NCBI GenBank assembly: GCA_035388225.1
Contig: DAOOPM010000008.1
Coordinates: 75,335 to 139,334 of the forward strand
Length of the DNA: 64,000 nt
From: SB25 sp029560875
GTDB lineage: Bacteria; Bacteroidota; Bacteroidia; Bacteroidales; Tenuifilaceae
Direction: 5' to 3'
Both the position numbers and the translations under genes were made by a program. The notes beneath the pieces are model-generated. The model saw only the letters and a program-made list of their open reading frames with translations. It searched no databases and was not told where the DNA came from. Shown here piece by piece: positions 25,324 to 33,748 of this stretch. Numbering within the stretch: the stretch's first letter is position 1; each line of letters begins with the position of its first letter.

Positions 25324-25794
25324 ATGGAAAAACCACTAACAAAATCGGGGGTGCTGATAATAATCCTTGCCAGTTTGGCAGGATTACTCCTCACTTATTA
25401 TTCAACAAACAATGCTATTGATGCATTTGCTACTAAAAGTTGGCCAACTGCCGAGGGCACTATTATTATATCAGAGGTGACACGGAGTTCACGGTATGTT
25501 CCGCACATTGTATATACCTATGCTGTTGATACAATGGATTACTCGTCAGAAAAAATAGACTTAGCAGTAAATGCCCAGTACAAATGGCAAAAAGATGCCC
25601 AGGTGGAGGCAGATAAATATCCTGTAAACAAAAAAGTTACCGTTTACTACAATCCAAATAATCCCGGAGAGGCTATTCTAAATCCCGGAATAAAAGGCGT
25701 GCATGCTTTTATGTTTTTTATAGGGCTGGTAATATTCCTCGCTCCGCTAATTGGGCTAATCTATACGATTCGTAAATCAAAAGCAAGTGCTTAA
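25324..25794 (+). CDS. DUF3592 membrane protein
   Basis: 156 residues. Two transmembrane helices at about 9-25 and 126-146 flank an extracytoplasmic domain with the DUF3592 pattern: SWPTAEGTIIISEVTRSS, VYTYAVDTMDYSSEKIDL, YPVNKKVTVYYNPNNPGEAI. The family is of unknown function. It is followed 13 nt later by a small lipoprotein gene, likely the same transcript. Confidence 0.8.
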   Translation: MEKPLTKSGVLIIILASLAGLLLTYYSTNNAIDAFATKSWPTAEGTIIISEVTRSSRYVPHIVYTYAVDTMDYSSEKIDLAVNAQYKWQKDAQVEADKYPVNKKVTVYYNPNNPGEAILNPGIKGVHAFMFFIGLVIFLAPLIGLIYTIRKSKASA

Positions 25795-25807
25795 TAGGTA
25801 AGACAAA

Positions 25808-26140
25808 ATGATGCGGAATTTTACTAAAATTCGAAGTTTGTTAATTGTTTGTGCAATGTTTGCACTATTATGTTGCAGTTGTAACAATATTGAGAGATAT
25901 GGAAAGCACTACAAGCAAAATAAGGATATAAAAAGCCTTGAGAGTGCTGTTGAACTAATTGAAGTTGGGTGCGACACGTCGTATCTAAAACAGTTACTTG
26001 GCGAGCCAATTAACTTTGGATTTGATTATAGATACCTGACAAACACCAAAGGAGAAAATGGCTGCCCAATGGGAGCTGTATTCTGGATTGATAGCCTTGG
26101 TAAAGTATCATCAAAAGGTATCCTTGAAATATGTGAGTAG
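25808..26140 (+). CDS. Small lipoprotein, possibly SmpA/BamE-like
   Basis: 110 residues. Hydrophobic signal ending in a Cys-rich LLCCSC segment, probably a lipobox although the exact lipidated Cys is uncertain. The mature part is about 85 residues. VELIEVGCDTSYLKQLLGEP followed by a Tyr/Gly-rich strand recalls the BamE/SmpA pattern in which a two-helix segment precedes a strand with LLG.P, but this is a weak resemblance. Met 1 or Met 2 may be the start. A terminator follows 13 nt after the stop. Confidence 0.55.
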   Translation: MMRNFTKIRSLLIVCAMFALLCCSCNNIERYGKHYKQNKDIKSLESAVELIEVGCDTSYLKQLLGEPINFGFDYRYLTNTKGENGCPMGAVFWIDSLGKVSSKGILEICE

Positions 26141-26153
26141 GTTATAAATAAAG

Positions 26154-26187
26154 AAAGCGTAGCCAGAAGGTTACGCTTTGATTTTTT
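26154..26187. terminator. Intrinsic terminator (bidirectional position)
   Basis: Stem AAAGCGTA-GCC / GGT-TACGCTTT (26154-26164 and 26169-26179, one G-T pair), loop AGAA, then GATTTTTT. It ends the DUF3592-lipoprotein transcript and lies before the convergent gene at 26200. Confidence 0.85.
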
Positions 26188-26199
26188 ATGAGTTGATAG

Positions 26200-26844
26200 T
26201 TAATGCTGAATGCTTCCAAACAAATCGTGAGGTTTTATGCTGAAGAACTCGTGAAAGAAGAATCCAATTAGAAAAACCACACCAACCATTGCAAGCACAA
26301 TAAAAATCTGCATCCACGATGTTTTTTGGATATCTTGTTTATGCTTAATGTCACAAACCTCGCCAGGACAGTATTGCGCTTTATCCTTATAAATTAATTT
26401 ATACAATAGACAGCCTAAACAAATGCCAAAAACCGACTCGAAGAATAAAAAGATCAAGCAAAGAAGGCAAATCAGTCCAGTAATTATGCTGTATGAGTTA
26501 ACAACTACCATAAGCACAAACATCGTAACGGACAAAATAACACCAATAATCCAAGCAACCTTTTTTTGAGCCGCACCAACATACTCAGGATTTTGTCGAC
26601 TAACAATAAGTCGGCCAATTATAAGTGTTGGCGCATACTTAGGATTCCAGAAAACACGAATAATAAAATCGAGCATAAACACTGTGATAACATACTTTAT
26701 CATCAGAAAGTTACCTTTAAACATAATAAACATCAACGATAAAAAGGTAAATAAGAATAAGATTCCTGCAGCTGCTCTAATTTCACGCTCGTTCAATACG
26801 GGGATTGTGTATCCCTCTACTGTTTCGCCAAATTGCTTTTTCAT
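26200..26844 (-). CDS. DUF4395 integral membrane protein
   Basis: 214 residues. Start MKKQFGETVEGYTIPVLNER, then hydrophobic segments at about 24-44, 47-63, 95-115 and 118-146, and a last one near 185-202. NEREIRAAAGILFL and the FWNPKYAPTLIIGRLIV segment fit the DUF4395 pattern. A CPGEVC motif lies between the last two membrane segments and could be redox-active or metal-binding. Function unknown. Monocistronic and convergent with the upstream lipoprotein unit. Confidence 0.75.
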   Translation of the reverse strand: MKKQFGETVEGYTIPVLNEREIRAAAGILFLFTFLSLMFIMFKGNFLMIKYVITVFMLDFIIRVFWNPKYAPTLIIGRLIVSRQNPEYVGAAQKKVAWIIGVILSVTMFVLMVVVNSYSIITGLICLLCLIFLFFESVFGICLGCLLYKLIYKDKAQYCPGEVCDIKHKQDIQKTSWMQIFIVLAMVGVVFLIGFFFHEFFSIKPHDLFGSIQH

Positions 26845-26980
26845 TTTAAATAGTTTTTGGGTTAAATATTAAGTTATTAAACAGACTATAAGTAGCATTG
26901 TTCAGAGTATAAACCATCACTCAAACCAAAATTATGCTGAAGAATATGGATTTCAACTCATTTTAGTTCTCTATTATAAA

Positions 26981-26988
26981 TAATTTTG
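26981..26988 (+). promoter_or_regulatory. Candidate promoter box TAATTTTG for glsA
   Basis: Matches TAnnTTTG, 55 nt upstream of the glutaminase ATG. A T-rich TTTT lies 16 nt further upstream. The 199-nt gap 26845-27043 contains no gene. Confidence 0.4.
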
Positions 26989-27043
26989 ACACGGCCATTA
27001 CATTTCAACAATCAAGCCAAAATCAAGCACTTATACATTGTAA

Positions 27044-28087
27044 ATGAAAGAAAGATTACTCAAGCATATTCTGGAAAGCAGAAAACAACTTACTACATCT
27101 CCCACTCTAGAGGAAATGGGAATTACCCAAAACTTACTGGAGGAGGTTTACGGGTGGGCAAACAATATGGCATTGTATGGCGAGTTAGCATCATATATTC
27201 CTGAACTAACAAAAGTAGACCCCAACAAAACCGCTATTGTGATAGGCGATTTGAACAGGAATATCCTTTCGGTAGGGAATGGAGTCGACGTTCAGGTTAG
27301 TATACAGTCGGTTATTAAACCTTTCCTTTATATATATGCGCTTGAGAAAGGTGTACCAGCCAACCAAATATCGTTCATTGAGGCTACGGCACTTAAGTTT
27401 AATACCGATGCGGTAATGCAACCCGACGAACGAAAAAATCTTCCCGGTCATCCACTCAACAATGCTGGGGCAATATCATCGGCTGGTTCAATTGTAAATT
27501 TCGATGATTTCCTCAACTTTATGAGAACGCTAACTGGTAACGATAACCTTGAGGTTATGGTCAACGTTTTTGAATCGGAGATGCAAACCAATGGCAATAA
27601 CAGGACAATTGCACGTAGGTTAGCAGAAACAGGCCGTTTTCCCAATCAAATGACAAGCGACAAAGCTCTCGAATATTACACAAAAGCTTGTGCCATTGGC
27701 GTTACTGCTTACGATATTACAAATGCCTGTCTGGTATTGGCAAATGGAGGAAGAAAAGGCGATCGGCAAATTATAAAGGAAGATAATATTGTACGTGCAA
27801 TTAATGCAATGAACACCTATGGACTTTACGAGCATACAGGCGAAATATCTTTGTTAGCGGCTGGTGCTCGTGCACTATCGTGCAAAAGTGGTGTTGGCGG
27901 GCTTATTATTAATGTTGACCCAGGACGTGGGGCATTTTGCACGTACGGACCGAAACTCGATGCTGCAGGAAATAGCGTCTTTGGAAAGTACGCTTTAATC
28001 CCGCTTAATAATCTTTTGGCGGCACCAAATGGTATGCGATTGAGCTCCGAGGAGATTATCCGGTCGCTTTCGAAAGATGTTCTTTAG
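27044..28087 (+). CDS. glsA: Glutaminase
   Basis: Hydrolyses L-glutamine to glutamate and ammonia; a beta-lactamase-fold serine-dependent enzyme. 347 residues, about 40 longer than the usual 305-310. The extra N-terminal part MKERLLKHILESRKQLTTSP precedes the conserved region YGELASYIPELTKVDPNKTA. The catalytic Ser-x-x-Lys is in VSIQSVIKPF, the Asn motif is HPLNNAGAI, and the C-terminal CKSGVGGLI and NVDPGRG are family hallmarks. The region between LYEHTGE and CKSGVGG is slightly longer than usual. No other nitrogen gene is nearby. It ends at a hairpin shared with pyrE. Confidence 0.92.
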   Translation: MKERLLKHILESRKQLTTSPTLEEMGITQNLLEEVYGWANNMALYGELASYIPELTKVDPNKTAIVIGDLNRNILSVGNGVDVQVSIQSVIKPFLYIYALEKGVPANQISFIEATALKFNTDAVMQPDERKNLPGHPLNNAGAISSAGSIVNFDDFLNFMRTLTGNDNLEVMVNVFESEMQTNGNNRTIARRLAETGRFPNQMTSDKALEYYTKACAIGVTAYDITNACLVLANGGRKGDRQIIKEDNIVRAINAMNTYGLYEHTGEISLLAAGARALSCKSGVGGLIINVDPGRGAFCTYGPKLDAAGNSVFGKYALIPLNNLLAAPNGMRLSSEEIIRSLSKDVL

Positions 28088-28092
28088 TGGAG

Positions 28093-28110
28093 AATGTTTG
28101 AGCAAACATT
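28093..28110. terminator. Short hairpin between convergent glsA and pyrE
   Basis: AATGTTT / AAACATT with GAGC loop in the 25-nt gap, T-rich on the plus side. Weak AT stem, but positioned as a shared terminator. Confidence 0.45.
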
Positions 28111-28112
28111 AC

Positions 28113-28739
28113 TTATTTTCCCCAAGTATCCGGACTCTCTCTCCAACTTTTAAGAAGTTCTAACTGCTCGGGTTTTACATATCCGCTTTCAACGGCAACG
28201 CCAATTAGTTCTTGGTAGTTCGATAGGGTGTTAAACTCAACTCCTGCTTTTGCAAAGCCCTCATTTGCTTGGTTGAACTGATAGGTGAATATCGCTACGA
28301 GTCCTAAAACGTTACATCCTGCTGTTTTTAGCGCTTCAACCGCTGCAAGGCTACTCATACCTGTTGATATTAAATCTTCAATCACCACAACCTTTTGACC
28401 CGGTTTGTAATCGCCCTCAATTTGGTTTGATAACCCGTGAGCCTTTGGGGCTGAACGTACGTAAATGAATGGCAAGGCCATTCTGTCGGCTACAAGCATT
28501 CCATGAGCTATTGCGCCAGTTGCAACTCCTGCAATAATTTCAACATCGGGATATTTTGTTTTGATTAAGTCTACAAATCCATCACAAATGGAATTTCGTA
28601 CATTTGGGAACGATAGGGTTTTGCGATTGTCACAGTAAATTGGCGATTTCCAACCCGATGCCCATGTAAAAGGATTTGCAGGATTGAGTTTTATTGCATT
28701 AATTTGAAGTAAGTTTGACGCAATTGTTTTATTTGCCAT
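28113..28739 (-). CDS. pyrE: Orotate phosphoribosyltransferase
   Basis: Makes OMP from orotate and PRPP in pyrimidine synthesis. 208 residues. The PRPP motif VVVIEDLISTGMSSLAAVEA is intact. GWKSPIYCDNRKTLSFPNVR and ATGAIAHGMLVADRM are typical of the substrate site. The start codon overlaps the start codon of the divergent NUDIX gene by two bases (CATG), so its promoter must lie inside the NUDIX gene. Confidence 0.96.
   Translation of the reverse strand: MANKTIASNLLQINAIKLNPANPFTWASGWKSPIYCDNRKTLSFPNVRNSICDGFVDLIKTKYPDVEIIAGVATGAIAHGMLVADRMALPFIYVRSAPKAHGLSNQIEGDYKPGQKVVVIEDLISTGMSSLAAVEALKTAGCNVLGLVAIFTYQFNQANEGFAKAGVEFNTLSNYQELIGVAVESGYVKPEQLELLKSWRESPDTWGK
28710..28717 (+). promoter_or_regulatory. 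Candidate promoter box TAAGTTTG for the NUDIX gene
   Basis: Matches TAnnTTTG, 20 nt upstream of the NUDIX ATG and inside the pyrE coding sequence. No TTTG at the ideal distance. Listed because the shared CATG start leaves no other space. Confidence 0.3.
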
Positions 28740-29355
28740 GTTGCAGGATTTTATAGTTTATTTCAATAATCGTCGGTTTGTAATTACTCCAAGTATAGAA
28801 AAATACTTTGAGAGTAGCGATAGTGGGTTCTTCTTTGGAAGTCCCACTCATCAAGACTTCCCAAAATTACTGGAAATTTTCCAAAACCACCTTGTTATTC
28901 AAAATCTTTTTGTAGGAAATTCCGATCCGGAAAGGATGTTTGAACAATTTGCATCAAACTTTTTGGTTATTGATGCTGCTGGTGGCCTTGTTCAAAATGA
29001 TAAAGGAGAGTTTCTTCTAATATTTCGCAGAAATAGGTGGGATTTGCCCAAAGGCAAAGTTGAAAAAGGCGAAGATTTGGAGGTAGCTGCATTGCGCGAG
29101 GTGGAGGAGGAGACCGGTGTTTCTGAACTTTCAGTTCAACGTCATTTAATTACTACTTACCACACCTACGTTCAGGATGGCAAATCTATTCTGAAGCGAA
29201 CCTGTTGGTTTGCAATGAAATGCCTCGGCAATCAAAAGTTGGTACCCCAAGTTGAGGAGGATATTGTTAAAGTGGAATGGGTGAATGAGAGTAATCTCAG
29301 CAATTACCTTAGTGCGAGTTACAGCAATATTCAAGCAGTTTTCGACGAGTTTTAA
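28738..29355 (+). CDS. NUDIX hydrolase
   Basis: 205 residues. The NUDIX box GKVEKGEDLEVAALREVEEETGV (positions about 117-139) matches Gx5Ex7REUxEExGU fully, so a metal-dependent pyrophosphohydrolase is predicted. Residues 1-80 form an extra domain (FIVYFNNRRFVITPSIEKYF) without a recognised name. The substrate is unknown. Head-to-head with pyrE, start codons overlapping by 2 nt. The stop overlaps the stop of the convergent TlpA-like gene by 3 nt. Confidence 0.9.
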   Translation: MLQDFIVYFNNRRFVITPSIEKYFESSDSGFFFGSPTHQDFPKLLEIFQNHLVIQNLFVGNSDPERMFEQFASNFLVIDAAGGLVQNDKGEFLLIFRRNRWDLPKGKVEKGEDLEVAALREVEEETGVSELSVQRHLITTYHTYVQDGKSILKRTCWFAMKCLGNQKLVPQVEEDIVKVEWVNESNLSNYLSASYSNIQAVFDEF

Positions 29356-30761
29356 ATAAGCCCTTTGTTTCTTAGTATTTGGAAAAATTTCATCTCAAAA
29401 TTTTCTTTTGGCGATGGTGCTGGCGATAGTATAAGTTTCTTATCGGGACCAATCAAAAAGTATGTGGGGTATGCCCTAATATCAAAATCCTTAATAATAT
29501 CGGGCTTATTGCCGTAGTGCAGGAATGTCCATGTGTAGCCGGAGTTCTGTAGAAAAGATTTAAGGTCGTTTATTTCTTTATCGGCCGAAATGGAAACAAT
29601 TTCGAGGTGTTTGCCATACTTGTTTTTTAGTTTGTCGAGCAAAGGAAATTCCTGTAGGCAAGTATAGCTGGTTGTTGTACAGAAGTTAAGGTAAACGTAT
29701 TTCCCTTCAAACTTATCGAGGTTTATCTCCGTACCATTAATATCCTTAAGGGTAAATGTGTTTGGGACAAACCCTGGTAACAGTTTGGTAATTTTGCTTC
29801 TTATATTTTCAGCAATTAAAAGATGTTCGGCGTTTTTTGTGGTCAAGTACATGGAATCCAACAGAGCCAGTAGCGATGAGCGAGAAAAGTTGTCGCTAAA
29901 AAACTCATCGTATAGTGCTTTCAAAATCACCATCTCTTTAAGCGTATCGTTACTTAGCACCTCATTGTCCGACAGTGTTTCCTTAAGCCCCGATAGGCTT
30001 CTGTTGGAAATATCCTTGAAAATAACATTACCTGTAAGCGAGCGCGAGAAGAAGAGGAAATATTTATCGTAAACAAGGTTGAACAGCTCCATGTAAGATG
30101 GATTGTTGTAAAGTACAGGCTTATTAAGGAAGAGTTCGTTGGATATGCTTGTTGATTTTTTGTAAAATGTAACCTGTTTTAAAAGTCCGTATCTGTAATT
30201 TCTGTAATCGTTAAAATATTGGTTGTTAGTATTTTTATATTGATTCTCAATTGAGTTCACTAGCGAGTCAATATTCAATGATTTTTTGCCCTTGTAGGCA
30301 TCCATAACTATTTGGTCGAAATTTTCATTGAATTTTAGGTCGAAACTGTTGATTAGGAAGTTGATGTCGGATTTATCAACATTTAAAATTCCTACTTGAG
30401 TCTCGGTTTCCCTAAAGAATGGGTTTAGCCGTTGTGCTTCAGTTTTATCCTCTTTGGGAGGAAGTAGTAGTTGATATTTTTTGTTAGGTTCTGCAAAAAA
30501 GTAAATCTTGTAAATGCCCAAATAACCAAAAACGTATGTGGTTTCAAGTATTTTGATTCTTGCGTTAAAGGTGCCCTTTTCATCAACGTTACATCTGCCT
30601 ACTTCGGTTTCCGTTGAGGTTATAAAATCAGAATAATAGTAAAACACTATCTCGTCACCTTTATAATCGGGTGCATTGCCATATATTATAGCCTCCTGAG
30701 AATACGAAGTATAACCAACAAGAGCCATTATAAATGCTAGAACTAACTTTGCACTTCTCAT
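29352..30761 (-). CDS. TlpA-like thioredoxin-fold secreted protein, atypical active site
   Basis: 469 residues. Signal peptide MRSAKLVLAFIMALVGYTSYS. An N-terminal beta domain (about 22-120) resembles the DUF4369-type domain of Bacteroidota AhpC/TSA lipoprotein-like proteins. A helical middle is followed by a C-terminal thioredoxin fold from about 340 (FTLKDINGTEINLDKFEGKY), with cis-Pro432 in AYPTYF. The usual WCxxC is replaced by NFCTTTSYTCLQEF: the position of the first active-site Cys is Ser365, only Cys368 remains, and an additional Cys361 sits four residues earlier. Probably periplasmic. It starts 10 nt downstream of coaD and is likely co-transcribed with it. Confidence 0.8.
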   Translation of the reverse strand: MRSAKLVLAFIMALVGYTSYSQEAIIYGNAPDYKGDEIVFYYYSDFITSTETEVGRCNVDEKGTFNARIKILETTYVFGYLGIYKIYFFAEPNKKYQLLLPPKEDKTEAQRLNPFFRETETQVGILNVDKSDINFLINSFDLKFNENFDQIVMDAYKGKKSLNIDSLVNSIENQYKNTNNQYFNDYRNYRYGLLKQVTFYKKSTSISNELFLNKPVLYNNPSYMELFNLVYDKYFLFFSRSLTGNVIFKDISNRSLSGLKETLSDNEVLSNDTLKEMVILKALYDEFFSDNFSRSSLLALLDSMYLTTKNAEHLLIAENIRSKITKLLPGFVPNTFTLKDINGTEINLDKFEGKYVYLNFCTTTSYTCLQEFPLLDKLKNKYGKHLEIVSISADKEINDLKSFLQNSGYTWTFLHYGNKPDIIKDFDIRAYPTYFLIGPDKKLILSPAPSPKENFEMKFFQILRNKGLI

Positions 30762-30771
30762 TATAGTACTA

Positions 30772-31242
30772 TTAAAGGTAATCTGTAATTTTTAATGAGG
30801 TTGGAATAAACTGCGAAGGGTCGCCTTTATGTAGTAGTATATCGCGGATAATAGTTGAATTTACAGGAGTATGCTCTGGCGCAGTGAGTAGAAACACAGT
30901 TTCAATCTGTGGGAACATTGCCTTGTTAACCTGAGCAATGGCGCGTTCGAACTCAAAATCGGCAGAGGTTCTCAGTCCACGCAGAATGTAGTTTACTTTT
31001 AGCCGATTGCATAAATCTACGGTTAATCCCTCGTAACTGATTACTTCAACCTTGGGTTCGTTAGCAAATACTTTCCCAATCATTTCAACCCTTTTGTCAA
31101 TACTGAAGAATGCTTTTTTGCTGGCATTATAACCAACAGCAACAATAACTTTATCGAACATCGAGAGTGAACGAAGCACAACCGACTCGTGCCCAACTGT
31201 AATAGGGTCGAACGACCCAGGAAATATTGCTACTCTATTCAT
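30772..31242 (-). CDS. coaD: Pantetheine-phosphate adenylyltransferase
   Basis: Penultimate step of coenzyme A synthesis (phosphopantetheine + ATP to dephospho-CoA). Start MNRVAIFPGSFDPITVGHES, 156 residues. A longer frame (15 further residues) is not conserved in kind. Motifs: FPGSFDPITVGH, the loop YILRGLRTSADFEFERAIA, and the C-terminal TPVNSTIIRDI, which replaces ISSTxVR. Normal length. The downstream TlpA-like gene follows closely. Confidence 0.94.
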   Translation of the reverse strand: MNRVAIFPGSFDPITVGHESVVLRSLSMFDKVIVAVGYNASKKAFFSIDKRVEMIGKVFANEPKVEVISYEGLTVDLCNRLKVNYILRGLRTSADFEFERAIAQVNKAMFPQIETVFLLTAPEHTPVNSTIIRDILLHKGDPSQFIPTSLKITDYL

Positions 31243-31404
31243 TGTGGTCAAAGTTATGAGTTGATGAAACAAAATTTTGATACTCAAAAATCATACAATT
31301 ATAGGCAAAAAACAAATAACGAACCTGCTCTTTTAGCACTAATAAGCTTAACGTGTATTTATATCGATAAATTGTTTTTTTGTGTTGGTGCATTCCACTA
31401 AATA

Positions 31405-31436
31405 TTTGCATTTTGCTCCTTATTTCGGTAAATTTG
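31405..31436 (+). promoter_or_regulatory. Candidate promoter TTTG-20-TAAATTTG
   Basis: TTTG at 31405-31408 and TAAATTTG at 31429-31436 are spaced 20 nt, fitting the Bacteroidota -33/-7 pattern. The predicted start is about 31442, so translation of the next gene would begin at ATG 31464, not at the longer frame's start at 31380. Confidence 0.5.
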
Positions 31437-31463
31437 GTAGTAGCTTTATTCGTTGAATTTCAG

Positions 31464-32984
31464 ATGATTTGTAGGATTGTATTCGCACTTCTTATTACAA
31501 AACTTATAGTTATGGCTACATCGTGCAGCGGACAGGTAGGAGGAGGGGATTTTTCCCAGAGGGACAGACCTGCAGTTGTTGCTGGTGCATTTTATCCAGC
31601 ATCGGAGCAGCAGCTTAGGAACGAAATAAAGGAATATTTCGATAAATCGGATAAAGTCCTGAATTCAAAACCTTTGGCGTTGATAGTTCCCCATGCCGGA
31701 TATGTTTTTTCTGCAGGTGTTGCAGCAAATGCATACTGTCAGCTCGATAGAGATGCCAAGTTTAAACATATCTTTATAATAGGTTCCAGCCATACCATGT
31801 ATTTTAACGGTGCGTCGATATATACAGAAGGCGATTTTATCACACCATTAGGCCAGGTAAAAGTTGACTCTTTGGCAAAAGAACTTGTGCAGAAATACAG
31901 CATATTCAATGATGATGTCAAACCCCATGAGCGGGAGCATAGCCTTGAGGTTCAGTTACCATTGCTACAGTATTGGCTAAAGAATGAGTTTAGCATTATC
32001 CCAATTATTGTTGGCGGCGAATCGCAAAGCACAAGTTCACTTTTGGCCGAGGCACTTGCGCCGTATTTCAACGAGGATAATTTGTTTGTAGTAAGTTCTG
32101 ATTTTTCGCACTATCCTAGTTATGCCAATGCGGTTTCAAGTGATGATGATATGGCCAATGCAATTGTTTCAAACTCTGCGGTGCAGTTCTTGAAGGCAAA
32201 AGTAAAACTGGAAAATTCAGGAATCGACGATTTGGCCACAGCCATGTGTGGTTGGACTTCTGGACTCGCATTGCTTAAAATTACAGAGACATTAAAAGAT
32301 GTTGAGTATAAAACCATAATGTACCGTAACTCTGGCGATTCGCCCTATGGAGATAAAGAGCGGGTAGTTGGCTACTGGGCTATTGCGGCTGTAAAAAAAC
32401 AACCGGTTGTTGATGATTTTATTTTGTCTGATGAAGATAAGTTGCAGTTGCTTAACTTGGCAAGGAATGCCATAATTAGCCATCTTAAAGGGAAAAATCA
32501 ACCCCCTTTGGATGAAACCCAAATTAGTTCAAGTTTGATGTCAAGCGCTGGTGCTTTTGTTACTTTACGTAATAATGGTCAACTGCGTGGTTGTATAGGC
32601 AACTTCTCCACATCAACCCCTTTATATAAGGTTGTAATGTCCATGGCTATTGCTGCCGCAACGGAGGATTATAGGTTCGGCAAGGTTTCTCTAAATGAGA
32701 TGGACGAAATTACTATCGAAATTTCGGTTTTAACACCCATGAGAAAGATAAACTCTGCCGAAGAGTTTATACCAGGAAAGCAAGGGATTTATATAAAAAA
32801 AGGTTGGCGTTCTGGCACTTTCCTTCCACAGGTTGGTGTTGAGACGGGATGGAGTCGCGATGAGTTGTTGGGGCATTGTGCTCGCGACAAGGCCTTTATT
32901 GGTTGGGACGGATGGAAGGATTCTGATGCTGAACTTTTCGTTTATGAGGCCATTGTTTTTGAGGAGAAGGTGTTTGGAATGTAA
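31464..32984 (+). CDS. Memo-AMMECR1 fusion protein (AmmeMemoRadiSam system A/B), probable lipoprotein
   Basis: 506 residues from ATG 31464. Signal MICRIVFALLITKLIVMATS, with a Cys at about residue 21 as possible lipidation site (ATSC is an imperfect lipobox). The Memo domain follows: RPAVVAGAFYPASEQQL, IVPHAGYVFSAG, IIGSSHTMYF, EHSLEVQLPLLQYWL, SSDFSHYPSY and AMCGWTSG. The His/His/Cys residues expected for metal binding in Memo are all present. The AMMECR1 domain occupies the last 180 residues: GAFVTLRNNGQLRGCIGNFS, GIYIKKGWRSGTFLPQVGVE. The radical-SAM partner of the system is not adjacent. Biochemical role unknown. Confidence 0.85.
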   Translation: MICRIVFALLITKLIVMATSCSGQVGGGDFSQRDRPAVVAGAFYPASEQQLRNEIKEYFDKSDKVLNSKPLALIVPHAGYVFSAGVAANAYCQLDRDAKFKHIFIIGSSHTMYFNGASIYTEGDFITPLGQVKVDSLAKELVQKYSIFNDDVKPHEREHSLEVQLPLLQYWLKNEFSIIPIIVGGESQSTSSLLAEALAPYFNEDNLFVVSSDFSHYPSYANAVSSDDDMANAIVSNSAVQFLKAKVKLENSGIDDLATAMCGWTSGLALLKITETLKDVEYKTIMYRNSGDSPYGDKERVVGYWAIAAVKKQPVVDDFILSDEDKLQLLNLARNAIISHLKGKNQPPLDETQISSSLMSSAGAFVTLRNNGQLRGCIGNFSTSTPLYKVVMSMAIAAATEDYRFGKVSLNEMDEITIEISVLTPMRKINSAEEFIPGKQGIYIKKGWRSGTFLPQVGVETGWSRDELLGHCARDKAFIGWDGWKDSDAELFVYEAIVFEEKVFGM

Positions 32985-32987
32985 ATG

Positions 32988-33008
32988 AAGCAGGACGCAT
33001 TCCTGCTT
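32988..33008 (+). terminator. Hairpin after Memo-AMMECR1 gene
   Basis: Perfect 8-bp stem AAGCAGGA / TCCTGCTT with CGCAT loop, starting 3 nt after the stop codon. No strong T-run follows at once; TTCTCTTTTT appears 13 nt later, so efficiency is uncertain. The 267-nt gap to the next gene contains no other recognised feature. Confidence 0.5.
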
Positions 33009-33251
33009 TCTGCGGTTAAGTTCTCTTTTTGTGTTCGACTTTAATTAATGCCAAAAAAGTATTCACAGACAGAGCAGAGTAAAAATGGATAAGTGCTGAC
33101 TAAAACCTTTATAATTAAAGGCTTATTTATTGTTAATTATTAGATATAAACTATTTGTAACTTTTTTTATTGTATATTTCAGTATTGTTTGAGTCAAATT
33201 TTTGATGACAAAGATTCAAACGCGTATTAATACCTAATAAATCATAAACCT

Positions 33252-33716
33252 ATGAAAGGAATTATTTTACTTTTAGTTTTTTCGATTTCATCATTCAATA
33301 TTTTATTTGCTCAAGATGAAGATCAAAAAGTACTTATTAAAAATGTTATTCAAAGTGCTTATGTTGATGGATTGTGTAATAATGCTGATGCTGAAGCTGT
33401 AAATAAGGGTTTTCACCCAGGGTTTAATTTACTTGGAGTTGGTAGTGGTAATATAATGTGGACGTATCCTATACACAGTTGGATGGAGAATGCTAAGAAT
33501 GGAAAAAAGAAAGGATTAAAATACTCCTTTCAAAATGAGTTTACTACAATAAAGTTCGTATTTGTTGATGTTGCAGGTACTGCCGCTGTTGCAAAAATTG
33601 AGTTTTATGAAGGTAGTGTGATGACCTCTATAGATTATTTGTCGTTGTTGAAATTCGAGGATGGCTGGAAAATAGTAAGTAAAACATTTTACTCTATACC
33701 ACAGGCAGAGAAATAG
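33252..33716 (+). CDS. Secreted NTF2-like / putative lumazine-binding family protein
   Basis: 154 residues. Signal peptide MKGIILLLVFSISSFNILFAQ. The mature part fits the SnoaL/NTF2-like cone fold of the Lumazine_bd_2 type: an N-terminal helix (VLIKNVIQSAYVDGLCNNAD), GFHPGFNLLGV, and strands ending FEDGWKIVSKTFYSIP. Members are usually secreted or periplasmic in Bacteroidota, and their ligand is not established. Isolated gene with its own terminator downstream. Confidence 0.75.
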   Translation: MKGIILLLVFSISSFNILFAQDEDQKVLIKNVIQSAYVDGLCNNADAEAVNKGFHPGFNLLGVGSGNIMWTYPIHSWMENAKNGKKKGLKYSFQNEFTTIKFVFVDVAGTAAVAKIEFYEGSVMTSIDYLSLLKFEDGWKIVSKTFYSIPQAEK

Positions 33717-33748
33717 GAAGTCTTATAGTTTTCTAATTTTTTTATAAC

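Noticed and set aside
31249..31256. TAACTTTG box as coaD promoter on the minus strand
   Set aside because: It would put the transcription start at or beside the coaD ATG, giving a leaderless message; no -33 element at proper spacing.
31380..31463. Upstream extension of the Memo-AMMECR1 protein
   Set aside because: It adds a second hydrophobic stretch and overlaps the predicted promoter; ATG 31464 gives a usual signal sequence.
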